DNA of 20,054 nucleotides from JAJYVH01 sp964548595 (GTDB lineage: Archaea > Micrarchaeota > Micrarchaeia > Micrarchaeales > CABMGC01). Every line of letters starts with the position of its first letter. Positions within the stretch are counted from its first letter, which is position 1. Below the pieces are notes generated by a model, which searched no databases, was not told the DNA's origin, and worked only from the letters and a program-made list of their open reading frames with translations. Positions 7,148 through 13,770 of this stretch are shown here, in pieces. Location: contig CAZJQO010000050.1 in NCBI GenBank assembly GCA_964548595.1, positions 1 to 20,054 of the forward strand. Reading direction: 5' to 3'. The position numbers were made by a program, and so were the translations under genes.

Positions 7148-7159
7148 ATTATTAAAAAG
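7148..7159 (-). promoter_or_regulatory. TATA-like box of lemA-htpX
   Basis: Minus-strand CTTTTTAATAAT is centred about 32 bp upstream of the lemA ATG at 7121. The T-run may also help terminate the oxidoreductase transcript entering from upstream. Confidence 0.5.
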
Positions 7160-7163
7160 CTCT

Positions 7164-7199
7164 CTTTTGCTCTTGCTCTTGCTTTTGCTCTTGCTCTGC
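7164..7199. repeat. Hexamer repeat, 18-bp unit twice
   Basis: Plus strand: CTTTTG CTCTTG CTCTTG, then CTTTTG CTCTTG CTCTGC. Six hexamers form two 18-bp units, the second differing only near its end. It lies between the oxidoreductase stop and the lemA promoter. On the minus (transcribed) strand it is purine-rich (AGAGCA). Confidence 0.8.
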
Positions 7200-7210
7200 G
7201 AAGCGCGTTT

Positions 7211-7924
7211 CTACTCTCCCCACATCTCCGCCTTTATTGCGCGCTCCTGAACGCCGAGGCTCATGAGCGCCTCCTTCATAGCCTGCACGAACTTCGGAGG
7301 GCCGCATATATAGGGCACGCGCTCTGCGAAATCAGGCGAGCACTTCTTTATCATCTCAGCGTCTATGTGCCCGGTCTGGCCGCTCCAGCCGTCTCCGGGC
7401 TGCGGCCTCGTAACTGTTATTGACACGCTGCAGCCCTCTGCGCCGAATGAATCAAGCTCCTGTTTCTCTATGATCTCGTACGGGTACCGTACGCTGTAGA
7501 GCATGTTCACGTCTATCTTGTCGTTGTTAGCTTTAAGGTACCTTATCATGGAGAAGAAGGGCGCTATGCCGGTGCCGCCGGCGATGAAAAGGAACCTGCT
7601 GCCAAGAGCCAGGTCCAGCTTGAGCGCACCGTATGGGGCGGATATGCGGTAAGTGTCGCCGACCCTGGCGCCGTCGAGCTTTGAGGTGAGCCTGCCATGG
7701 ACCATTGCTATCATGAACTCGAAGCTGTCGGAGGGAGGCGCGTTGGCTATTGAGAACGCCCTTCCTATCTCCTCTCCCGTGCCCTGGTCCCTGTAGAAGA
7801 GCATAGCGAACATGCCAGGGATGAAATCCACCTTCACGCCGTCAACAGACTTGAATGAGAATACAGTAACGTCCCTGGTGGTGCGGTCTATGCGCTCTAT
7901 CATATACTCTTTCTTTATTATCAT
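7211..7924 (-). CDS. FAD/NAD(P)-binding oxidoreductase (ferredoxin reductase-like)
   Basis: This 237-residue protein has the two-domain ferredoxin-NADP reductase fold. The FAD-binding signature RAFSIAN is at 55-61, the pyridine-nucleotide motif GGTGIAP at 116-122, and the distal CGPPKF at 208-212. It moves electrons between NAD(P)H and an acceptor through FAD. There is no fused ferredoxin domain and no C-terminal cysteine cluster as in PyrK, so the partner is unknown. The start is taken as ATG at 7924, preceded by GGTG 6-9 nt upstream. GTG at 7933 is possible and would add three residues. It follows a winged-helix regulator by 49 nt, probably in one operon, so that regulator may be redox-related; this is inference. 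Confidence 0.88.
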   Translation of the reverse strand: MIIKKEYMIERIDRTTRDVTVFSFKSVDGVKVDFIPGMFAMLFYRDQGTGEEIGRAFSIANAPPSDSFEFMIAMVHGRLTSKLDGARVGDTYRISAPYGALKLDLALGSRFLFIAGGTGIAPFFSMIRYLKANNDKIDVNMLYSVRYPYEIIEKQELDSFGAEGCSVSITVTRPQPGDGWSGQTGHIDAEMIKKCSPDFAERVPYICGPPKFVQAMKEALMSLGVQERAIKAEMWGE

Positions 7925-7973
7925 CCAATGCACCTGAGTGGGATGGGCGCTGAGCCGGGAGAAAAGCCAGTTT

Positions 7974-8312
7974 CTAGCTGCTCTTCGGGTTCGCGGCTAT
8001 GTTTTCCACTATGCCCTCGCTCTTCTCCACCATCTTTATCACGTCCTTCAGACGTGGGTTTATACCATAGCCCAGGTCGTAGCCGTGTTCCGTCCTTATG
8101 TGCGTTGGCTGCAGCACGCTGAGGTTCATAGAGAGGTTCCTGAGCGTAATTATGAGGGTCTTCCTTGTGAAGCTCTTGCCCAGTATCGCGTAGAGCTCCC
8201 TAGTGGTTCTAGGAGACTTCTCCATCAGGAGCTTCAAAACAGCAAAGTTCGGCCTGCTCATGAGCTTCCTGATCATCCAGATTTTGTCCTCTCCCTTTTC
8301 CCTTCTGGCCAT
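7974..8312 (-). CDS. Winged-helix (MarR/ArsR-like) transcriptional regulator
   Basis: The 112-residue protein has a predicted winged helix-turn-helix: NFAVLKLLMEKSPRTTRELY, then RKTLIITLRNLSMN as recognition region, then a wing around RTEHGYDLGYGI. No ligand-binding or metal-binding cysteines are seen. A basic N-terminus (MARREKG) precedes the domain. The ATG is 27 bp downstream of a good TATA box, implying a leaderless mRNA. It is divergent from the pilus-like operon and upstream of the oxidoreductase, so it could control either or both. Inverted repeats at 8356-8374 and 8430-8445 lie in the shared control region. Confidence 0.75.
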   Translation of the reverse strand: MARREKGEDKIWMIRKLMSRPNFAVLKLLMEKSPRTTRELYAILGKSFTRKTLIITLRNLSMNLSVLQPTHIRTEHGYDLGYGINPRLKDVIKMVEKSEGIVENIAANPKSS

Positions 8313-8334
8313 TGGATTAAATCCTATCTCAAAC

Positions 8335-8344
8335 TATTTAAATG
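8335..8344 (-). promoter_or_regulatory. TATA-like box of the winged-helix regulator
   Basis: Minus-strand ATTTAAATAG is centred 27 bp upstream of the ATG at 8312. Confidence 0.65.
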
Positions 8345-8355
8345 TGAGCGAGAGG

Positions 8356-8374
8356 CGCCCGCTGATAGCGGGCG
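8356..8374. promoter_or_regulatory. 8-bp inverted repeat between divergent promoters
   Basis: CGCCCGCT-GAT-AGCGGGCG is a perfect 8-bp inverted repeat with a 3-nt centre. It sits between the promoters of the regulator and the pilus-like ATPase. A second option pairs GCGCCC (8355-8360) with GGGCGC (8382-8387). It may be a protein-binding site; a transcribed hairpin is less likely because it lies upstream of both predicted starts. Confidence 0.6.
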
Positions 8375-8393
8375 GTCGCCTGGGCGCAGAAAG

Positions 8394-8404
8394 GAATAAT
8401 AACC
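8394..8404 (+). promoter_or_regulatory. TATA-like box of the pilus-like operon
   Basis: GAATAATAACC is centred about 28 bp upstream of the ATG at 8427, so the mRNA is probably leaderless. Confidence 0.55.
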
Positions 8405-8426
8405 TTTTGCATACACAAACTACAAT

Positions 8427-9965
8427 ATGTTTTACTTAAGTAAAAGATTGAGTAGTATTGTAAATAAAGTAACACCAAAACACGATAGCGGGAAGGACGG
8501 GTTAAGGACGCGGCTGAGCTTCTCGATCGACCTCGCGCAAGACTACGAGGCTGTTTCACAGGCATTCGGCCAAGTGCCGCGAGTGATAGGCAAGAAGGGG
8601 AGCAGGATGCTGTACGTAGTGGCCGGGGGCCTTTCGCGGCTGACAGAGATAGAGGAAGCGCACGCGGAGCGGGCTAAGACGCTGGTGATAAATGAGCTTT
8701 CGGATGGCAGCGAAGAGATAGGCATCGGCCTCTTAGGCAGGGCCAAGGAGATAGCACAGGAATATCTCTCAGCGCGCATGGCTCCTGAGCGCTCCGGCTT
8801 CATTTCGTATCTTGTCGCACACGACACGGTAGGCTACGGCCCGATAAGCATGCTGCTCGAGGACAGGCAGAAGCTCGAAGAGATAGAAATTAACGCGCCC
8901 AACGCCAGCATAGGCGTCTTCCACGTGGATTACGGAAGGTGCGAAACCAATTTGTGCTTCAGGGGCGAGCAGGAATTCAGGCACTGCATAAACAGGATGG
9001 TCTACGAGGCTGACAAGGAGCTGAGCGAAGAAAGCCCGATAATCGATGCGCAGGTAGCTAATGCCAGGCTGCACGCCCAGATGCGCCCGTATGCGCTAAG
9101 CGGAGCTGCGGCATCGATACGCATAGGGGACGAGAAAGTGGTTTGCTTCGATTATCTGGTAAGGAAACAGACGGCGAGCTTCGAAACGCTGGCGTATCTC
9201 TGGCTTGCCATGGACGCAGGCCTGAACATACTTATAGCCGGCCCGCCTGCAAGCGGCAAGACCACGCTGATGAGCGCGCTGCTATCGTTCGTGCCGAGAT
9301 CGGAGCGCATGATAACCATAGAAGAAGAAGTGAACGAGCTCAAGGCCAAGATAGACATAAACAACACAGTAGAGCTCTACGGTTCTAGGTATATGGGTGC
9401 GATAACCACCACGCGCGAACAGGTGATAAACGCGCTGCGCATGCGGCCCGACAGGCTCATCATTGGCGAGCTGCGCGGAGCCGAGGCGCAGGAGCTGTTC
9501 GCAGGGGCCAGCCTCGGCGTGCCCTTCATGACAACGATGCACAGCAATGCAGGAGGCATGGACATAGTGAAGAAGCTGGTGATAAAGCCGATGGCCGTGC
9601 AGGCGGGAGCGATAAGCTCGCTCGACCTGGCACTGTACATGAAGCAAACCGACCTTTCAAGAAGGCTGCTCTCTGCCGTTTACGAATACAGGTGGCTGAG
9701 CAAGGCCGAGGTAATGGAACTGGGCAGCGTGGTGTCGGAAACAGATTCGGTAGACGTGTCTGCGGCTGTGGAGAACGGAGTGCTCGACAGGTCAGCTCTC
9801 CAGAAATCCAAAACAGTAGAAGCATTCTCCAGGAAGAAAGGGATATCTCCGAGGCTGGTAATGAAAGAGCTTGACAAGCGTGCAGCCTACCTGAGGGAGC
9901 TGTACGCTGCGCACAGCGATTCGGCAACGCTTGCAGAAGCGATACAGGGGTATGGATGGGGGTGA
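8427..9965 (+). CDS. Type IV pilus/secretion ATPase (GspE/TadA/VirB11-like)
   Basis: This 512-residue hexameric-type ATPase would power assembly of a pilus-like surface structure from the cytoplasmic side. The N-terminal 250 residues form the accessory domain. The catalytic part has Walker A GPPASGKTT (272-280), an acidic Asp-box region ITIEEEVNEL (297-305), Walker B LIIGELRGAEA (344-354) and the His box TMHSNAG (370-376). An extra C-terminal segment of about 90 residues contains a helical, HTH-like stretch (SRKKGISPRLVMKELDKR) of unknown role. It starts an operon with two platform-protein genes and two pilins. It could serve pili, an archaellum-like motor or a secretion device; no archaellum-specific genes are present here. 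Confidence 0.92.
   Translation: MFYLSKRLSSIVNKVTPKHDSGKDGLRTRLSFSIDLAQDYEAVSQAFGQVPRVIGKKGSRMLYVVAGGLSRLTEIEEAHAERAKTLVINELSDGSEEIGIGLLGRAKEIAQEYLSARMAPERSGFISYLVAHDTVGYGPISMLLEDRQKLEEIEINAPNASIGVFHVDYGRCETNLCFRGEQEFRHCINRMVYEADKELSEESPIIDAQVANARLHAQMRPYALSGAAASIRIGDEKVVCFDYLVRKQTASFETLAYLWLAMDAGLNILIAGPPASGKTTLMSALLSFVPRSERMITIEEEVNELKAKIDINNTVELYGSRYMGAITTTREQVINALRMRPDRLIIGELRGAEAQELFAGASLGVPFMTTMHSNAGGMDIVKKLVIKPMAVQAGAISSLDLALYMKQTDLSRRLLSAVYEYRWLSKAEVMELGSVVSETDSVDVSAAVENGVLDRSALQKSKTVEAFSRKKGISPRLVMKELDKRAAYLRELYAAHSDSATLAEAIQGYGWG
8430..8445. promoter_or_regulatory. 16-bp perfect palindrome at the ATPase start codon
   Basis: TTTTACTTAAGTAAAA is perfectly palindromic and starts at the first base after the ATG of the ATPase gene. 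With the predicted leaderless start at or near 8427 it would cover the transcription start region, a good place for a repressor operator. It also encodes FYLSK, so coding use is not excluded. Confidence 0.45.
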
Positions 9966-9972
9966 GATGGGG

Positions 9973-10674
9973 ATGGGCATGCAAAAACAAGACTTAAAAT
10001 ACGCCGGCCATGCCAAACGCATTGCCAAGCCTTCGTTCGCGCTGCTTGCCGCATTCTCGATCGCTCTGCTGCTGGGCTTCATAAACGGTTCTTGGAACAT
10101 AGAGCTAGTAGCAATTTTCTTCTTCCTGGCGGTCATCGAGATACTGGCGACTGAAATTATGCTTGAAAGGAACGCGAAACTGCACGATGCCCAGGAGAGA
10201 AGGGTGCAGCTCGTGGACTGTCTCTACAGAGCCGTTTACAGCAAGCCGAAGTCAGGTTCCTATATGCTTGCGTTGCAGAAGGCCCAGAAGGGCATAGCGC
10301 ATGCTGGGTTGAGAGACAGCATGGCAAAGGAGCTGAAAGCGCGTTTCATGTCGAGTGGGGCGATGCACGGGCCTGGTGATGGGACGCTGCTCTGGCGCGC
10401 CACAAAGCAGGACGCAGAGGCCAGGGTGTCCGAGTACATGCTTGGCGAGAAATCACGCAAGAGCAGGATCGAGGAAACGGCGCAGCGCTACGCCACTTTC
10501 AACATGTTCGCTTCCACGATACTCCCGAGCTTCATGATATTCGCATTCATAGGCAGCTACGTCCTGTCGCAGGCAACGGGCGGGCTGCTTTTCCTGTCGG
10601 CAAGCCTGCTCGCGCTGGTACCGACGCTGTACTCGGTAGGCAACACGCTCATGTGGAGGAGATTGCTTGGCTAG
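9973..10674 (+). CDS. Pilus assembly platform protein, first half (TadC-like)
   Basis: The 233-residue membrane protein is in the position of the TadC/GspF-type platform that anchors the pilus in the membrane. Two hydrophobic segments lie at the N-terminus, a cytoplasmic helical domain of about 110 residues follows, and two more membrane segments end the protein. Several in-frame ATGs cluster at 9967-9979. ATG 9973 is chosen because GGTGA at 9961-9965, overlapping the ATPase stop, gives a 7-nt Shine-Dalgarno spacing. No close motif identifies it; the call rests on topology and neighbours. It overlaps the next gene by 8 nt, suggesting translational coupling of the two halves. Confidence 0.72.
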   Translation: MGMQKQDLKYAGHAKRIAKPSFALLAAFSIALLLGFINGSWNIELVAIFFFLAVIEILATEIMLERNAKLHDAQERRVQLVDCLYRAVYSKPKSGSYMLALQKAQKGIAHAGLRDSMAKELKARFMSSGAMHGPGDGTLLWRATKQDAEARVSEYMLGEKSRKSRIEETAQRYATFNMFASTILPSFMIFAFIGSYVLSQATGGLLFLSASLLALVPTLYSVGNTLMWRRLLG

Positions 10675-11284
10675 GCGCCTGTTCGCGGGGAAGGATGACA
10701 ACGGCGCGCAGAAGCTGCTGACAGCCGAGCGCCTTCTGAACGCGTATGAGGAGAGCGGCCTGCTCTTGAAGTCGTTCGCCATGGCGTCCAGGGGAAACGT
10801 GGCTTATGAGCGCGCCGCAAAGATGATGCTGCTCGGCGGCGCTCAAGAGGAGCGGCACGCGGACGAGGTGCTGGCCATAGTAGATGGCGCGCACAAAAAC
10901 GGCGCGAGCGCAAAGCACGCGTTGGGCATGCTCACTGCCAGGCTTGAGCACGTGTTGGAGATAACAAACAGTACGCGGGCAAGGATAGGCAGCATGCAGA
11001 TGCTCACGTACATAGGCATGGCGTTCTTCTTCCCGCTCTTCAGCAGCATAAGCGCCAGCATAATCTCCAGCACCGTGGGGGCGGTATCCGCCTCCGCGCC
11101 CATCGCCTCGGGCAGGCTCATCGTGATGGCGCTTGCCTATTCGGGCATCATACTTTTCCTCTCTGCGTCGTTTGCGCATCCGGAGCGAAGCGCGATGGGC
11201 AACGCGCTGCGCTCATTGCCGTACTTCGCTGTTTCAATCATCACTTCGATAGGCTCGGGCCTGCTCATATCAAACCTGCTTTAG
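10667..11284 (+). CDS. Pilus assembly platform protein, second half (T2SSF-like)
   Basis: The 205-residue protein has an N-terminal helical cytoplasmic domain (about residues 1-110). It has T2SSF-like features such as LLLKSFAMASRGNVAYERAA, a glycine turn LLGGAQEERHADEVL, and RARIGSMQML before the membrane. Three hydrophobic segments follow (about 110-135, 150-168 and 182-205). The start is TTG at 10667, preceded by the strong Shine-Dalgarno-like GGAGGAGAT, and it overlaps the previous stop by 8 nt. Archaeal platform proteins usually carry two such domains in one chain; here they appear to be divided between two genes. Confidence 0.72.
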   Translation: MARRLFAGKDDNGAQKLLTAERLLNAYEESGLLLKSFAMASRGNVAYERAAKMMLLGGAQEERHADEVLAIVDGAHKNGASAKHALGMLTARLEHVLEITNSTRARIGSMQMLTYIGMAFFFPLFSSISASIISSTVGAVSASAPIASGRLIVMALAYSGIILFLSASFAHPERSAMGNALRSLPYFAVSIITSIGSGLLISNLL

Positions 11285-11299
11285 GCTTAGGTGAAAAAA

Positions 11300-11566
11300 A
11301 TGACAAGAATAGGAAAACTGGCTGATGGGCTGCTGCCTGCAAATGCAGCCGCGTTCCTCGCGCTGGCGAGGAGCAAGAAGGCGCAGGGCTCGCTGGAGTA
11401 CATAATGATGGTAGCCGCGGCTAGCATCGTGATAGTGCTCGCGCTCGCCATGGTAATAAAGCTGAAGGGAGCGGTGGTGAGCAACGTAAGCATAAACGGA
11501 ACGAGCACCGGAATAGCCAATGCGATAGGCAGAGAGCTTGGATCGTTGACGAGCAACGGCGTTTAG
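11300..11566 (+). CDS. Type IV pilin-like protein with class III signal peptide
   Basis: The 88-residue protein carries the archaeal class III signature KKAQGSLEYIM. The prepilin-peptidase cut is expected between A28 and Q29, leaving QGSLEY at the start of the hydrophobic assembly helix (about residues 33-54). The mature part is short (about 60 residues), with NVS and NGT sequons. The start is ATG 11300 because AGGTGA at 11289-11294 sits 5 nt before it; GTG 11291 is the alternative. It follows the platform genes by 15 nt and is likely the major pilin or an abundant minor one. No prepilin peptidase gene is in the window. Confidence 0.85.
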   Translation: MTRIGKLADGLLPANAAAFLALARSKKAQGSLEYIMMVAAASIVIVLALAMVIKLKGAVVSNVSINGTSTGIANAIGRELGSLTSNGV

Positions 11567-11567
11567 G

Positions 11568-11939
11568 TTGAGGGCTCAGCTCTCGCTTGAACTGCTGGTG
11601 TACGTGGCGCTCGCTGGCATCTCACTCGCGTTTGCGCTCAGCGCTGCCGCAGCACCGCTTGCGAAGGCAGGCTACGAACTGCGCGCATACGGAATCGCGC
11701 AGTTCGTGGACGAAATAAACTCCGCTCTGCTGCAACACGAGTACGGAAGCGGCTTCTTCTACCTCCCCAGCGGCCTGTGCCCGTCCAGTGTGCAGGGCAA
11801 CGAGCTTGTGACTGCTTACGGCGAGTTCGCGCTGGCAGGGCCTGTAGCGGCATACGGCAGCGTCTTTTGCCCTGACGGCATGGTGGCAAACATGAGCATA
11901 GGCTCTGCGAACGGCACAGCGCTACTCGAACGCGGGTGA
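11568..11939 (+). CDS. Second class III-signal pilin-like protein
   Basis: This 123-residue protein begins MRAQLSLELLVYVALAG. The class III pattern QxSxE starts at residue 4, so the leader before the expected cut would be only three residues. Such short MRx-Q leaders occur in archaeal class III-signal proteins. A hydrophobic helix (about residues 9-30) is followed by an outward domain of about 90 residues with two cysteines (CPSS and CPDG), possibly a disulphide, and sequons NMS and NGT. The TTG start at 11568 is the only standard start in frame after an upstream stop; it begins one base after the first pilin's stop. It may be a minor or tip pilin. Confidence 0.8.
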   Translation: MRAQLSLELLVYVALAGISLAFALSAAAAPLAKAGYELRAYGIAQFVDEINSALLQHEYGSGFFYLPSGLCPSSVQGNELVTAYGEFALAGPVAAYGSVFCPDGMVANMSIGSANGTALLERG

Positions 11940-11942
11940 CAT

Positions 11943-12836
11943 TCAGGCATCTGCCAGGTACTTTATCAGCGCCTGCTCTACGTGCACCTTGTTCTTCGTC
12001 TCCTTCCATACAACGCTCTTCTTGCCGTCTATCACTTCAGCGGTTATCTCACTGCCCCGGAAGGCAGGCATCGGGTGCATCACGATCGCATCCCTGTTGG
12101 CGTAGCCCAGCGTCCTTGCGTTGAGCTGGTAGCGCGAAAGCGCCCTCGGCCGCTTTGCAGCGCGCTGCTTATCCGAGCCCGAGGCATCTGTGTACACCAC
12201 TTCGGCCCCCGCCATCCCCTCTTCCATGTCTTCGGAAATTTCGACAGAGCCGTGCTTCCTTGCGTAGTTTACACACTCGTCGTTTGGCAGTATGCTTGCC
12301 GGTCCGACCAGCGATATCTCTGCGCCGAGTTTTGTGGCTGCCAGCATCAGGGAATTTACCGAATTCATGGCTATGTCCCCGACGCACGCTATTCGTATGT
12401 TCTTCAAGCCTCCTTTGAAGCCTGCGATCGTGTATACGTCAGTGAGCGCCTGCACCGGCCTCTCCAGATCGGTAAGCACGTTTATCACAGGTATTTTTGA
12501 CGACTTTGCGAATGCGGCGAGGTCAGAATGGTGCAGCATGCTGGCCGCTATGATGTCGGCCCGCTCGCCAAACTGCTTCTCCGCACCAGCAATGAACTTT
12601 GCGGCGTCATGGTTTGCTCCTGCCTCAACCGCACCCACATACATGCTCTTCCCGTTGAGCATCGCCATGGCCACCTCCAGCGAGACGCGCTCGCGCGAGT
12701 TTGCGCTCTCGAAGAAGATAGCCAATGTTTTGAGCCCGCCGAGCGAGAGGTGCCTGCCGGTGTTGATCGTATCGACTATGCTGAAAACATCTTCGAACTG
12801 CCGCTTGGAGAAGTCAGCTGCGCTCAGGAAATGCAT
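11943..12836 (-). CDS. Transcarbamylase-fold protein with altered active site
   Basis: The 297-residue protein aligns along its length with ornithine/aspartate carbamoyltransferases: N-terminal FLSAADFSKRQF, FFES...RERVSLE (41-54), ALTDVYTI (130-137), VYTDASG (214-220) and MHPMPAFRGSEI (253-264). Key residues differ. The STRTR/STRTS motif is NSRER (46-50), the HPTQ histidine is Arg in RPVQ (126-129), the K-x-GE loop is replaced by EAGANHD, and no SMG or ATCase-type motif is seen. It is therefore either an enzyme with another substrate or a non-catalytic paralogue. The canonical argF at 4573-5535 keeps all these motifs. Its ATG is 1 nt after the stop of the upstream gene in the eS8 operon, and its stop faces the second pilin's stop 3 nt away. 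Confidence 0.85.
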   Translation of the reverse strand: MHFLSAADFSKRQFEDVFSIVDTINTGRHLSLGGLKTLAIFFESANSRERVSLEVAMAMLNGKSMYVGAVEAGANHDAAKFIAGAEKQFGERADIIAASMLHHSDLAAFAKSSKIPVINVLTDLERPVQALTDVYTIAGFKGGLKNIRIACVGDIAMNSVNSLMLAATKLGAEISLVGPASILPNDECVNYARKHGSVEISEDMEEGMAGAEVVYTDASGSDKQRAAKRPRALSRYQLNARTLGYANRDAIVMHPMPAFRGSEITAEVIDGKKSVVWKETKNKVHVEQALIKYLADA

Positions 12837-12837
12837 G

Positions 12838-13302
12838 CTATCCGAATATTAGGCCTATGCCTGCGTCTGTGCGGTTCCTCTCGTCCTCTATTATGCCAAT
12901 GACCTTCTGCTCCGTCTCCGCGTCCGCTCTCTCTATGCTCTTGAAATTCTTCTTCATCTTCGCGTCTGCGCCATCCAGGAACGAATCGTCTGCGGATATG
13001 TACAGGTAGCTCTTGCCCCTCTCCAGGCCGATGCCTATGCCGTCACGCAGCTGGTAATCCTGCCTGGCGAAGATTATGTTCGCTTCCTTATCGTTCTTCA
13101 GCCTGTCCAGCGCCCCGCTTATCTCCTTCTCCTTCTCTTCTATCTGCTGCGCCAATTCAGGATGCTCGCTCCTGTATTTCGCGTCGCTCCACTCCTTCGG
13201 CATACTCGGTATTGCACCCTGGTCCAGGTATGGATCGTACTCGAGCATCTTCTTCAGCGCGGGAGCCTCTGCGGAATCCAGCACATAGACCCTTGCCGCC
13301 AT
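12838..13302 (-). CDS. Unknown protein, 154 aa, in the eS8 operon
   Basis: I do not recognise this family. It is soluble and charged, with no cysteine cluster or signal peptide. The N-terminus starts AARVYVLDSAEAPALKKML. The middle is a helical, coiled-coil-like stretch (PELAQQIEEKEKEISGALDR, about residues 49-68). The C-terminal part has short strands (ANIIFARQDY, IGIGLERGKSYLYISADD) and ends AGIGLIFG. It lies 4 nt after the eS8 stop and 1 nt before the transcarbamylase-like gene, so all three are one operon. That placement suggests a housekeeping or translation-linked role, but this is inference only. Confidence 0.75.
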   Translation of the reverse strand: MAARVYVLDSAEAPALKKMLEYDPYLDQGAIPSMPKEWSDAKYRSEHPELAQQIEEKEKEISGALDRLKNDKEANIIFARQDYQLRDGIGIGLERGKSYLYISADDSFLDGADAKMKKNFKSIERADAETEQKVIGIIEDERNRTDAGIGLIFG

Positions 13303-13306
13303 GGGC

Positions 13307-13705
13307 TCACGCCTCCATCAAAACAGCGTTTATGCTGCCTTCCTGCCCAGGCCTGTTTATTATGCGTGCCTTGCCCAGCTCCGTATTTATCACTGTGCCC
13401 TTGGTCATTATGCCGAGCCTGGCGAAGTTCCTGTTGTCCTTAGATTCCTCCACGCCCGTTATCTTGGCCTTCTTGTAGCCCTGTTTTGTAAGCACGTTTG
13501 CAAAGGCGGTATGCTTCAGCACGGGCCTGACAGCGCCTCCCCTGCCCCTCACTCCTTTCAGCTGCTGCTCGGCTCCAGCCTTCGCTGATGCAAAATAGCC
13601 TCCCATTTCGCTCCTGCGCTTGTCCCTGAACTTGTTCTTAAGCTTGCCGCTGCCTCTGGCTACCCTGTCGGGCTTGCCGTGCAGCTGGGCACCGAATTGG
13701 CTCAT
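13307..13705 (-). CDS. rps8e: Ribosomal protein eS8
   Basis: This is a 132-residue small-subunit protein found in archaea and eukaryotes. The family-defining C-terminal part is clear: NRNFARLGIMTKGTVINTE followed by LGKARIINRPGQEGSINAVL. The N-terminal GKLKNKFRDKRRSEMGGYFA matches the basic RNA-binding start of the family. Length is normal for archaeal eS8. It is first in an operon with an unknown gene and a transcarbamylase-like gene. The TATA element at 13732-13741 is about 32 bp upstream and is shared in the other direction with the Cgi121-like gene. Confidence 0.95.
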   Translation of the reverse strand: MSQFGAQLHGKPDRVARGSGKLKNKFRDKRRSEMGGYFASAKAGAEQQLKGVRGRGGAVRPVLKHTAFANVLTKQGYKKAKITGVEESKDNRNFARLGIMTKGTVINTELGKARIINRPGQEGSINAVLMEA

Positions 13706-13731
13706 AGTATCGGATTTATAGCCTGTTTCTG

Positions 13732-13741
13732 CTTATTAAAC
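13732..13741. promoter_or_regulatory. Shared TATA-like element of eS8 and Cgi121-like genes
   Basis: CTTATTAAAC on the plus strand reads GTTTAATAAG on the minus strand. It is about 34 bp from the plus-strand ATG at 13771 and about 32 bp from the minus-strand ATG at 13705, so one A/T core could serve both directions. A second A/T element (13712-13722) is too near the eS8 ATG for a leaderless start on that strand. Confidence 0.45.
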
Positions 13742-13770
13742 CTACTTGCTTTTTGCGGTGCGGTGCAAGC

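Noticed and set aside
7164..7199. Short repeats as a possible CRISPR remnant
   Set aside because: The units are 6 or 18 bp, contiguous and without spacers. No cas gene is nearby.
13712..13722. GGCTATAAATCC as the eS8 promoter
   Set aside because: It is only about 12 bp before the ATG, so transcription would begin inside the gene. The core at 13732-13741 fits better.
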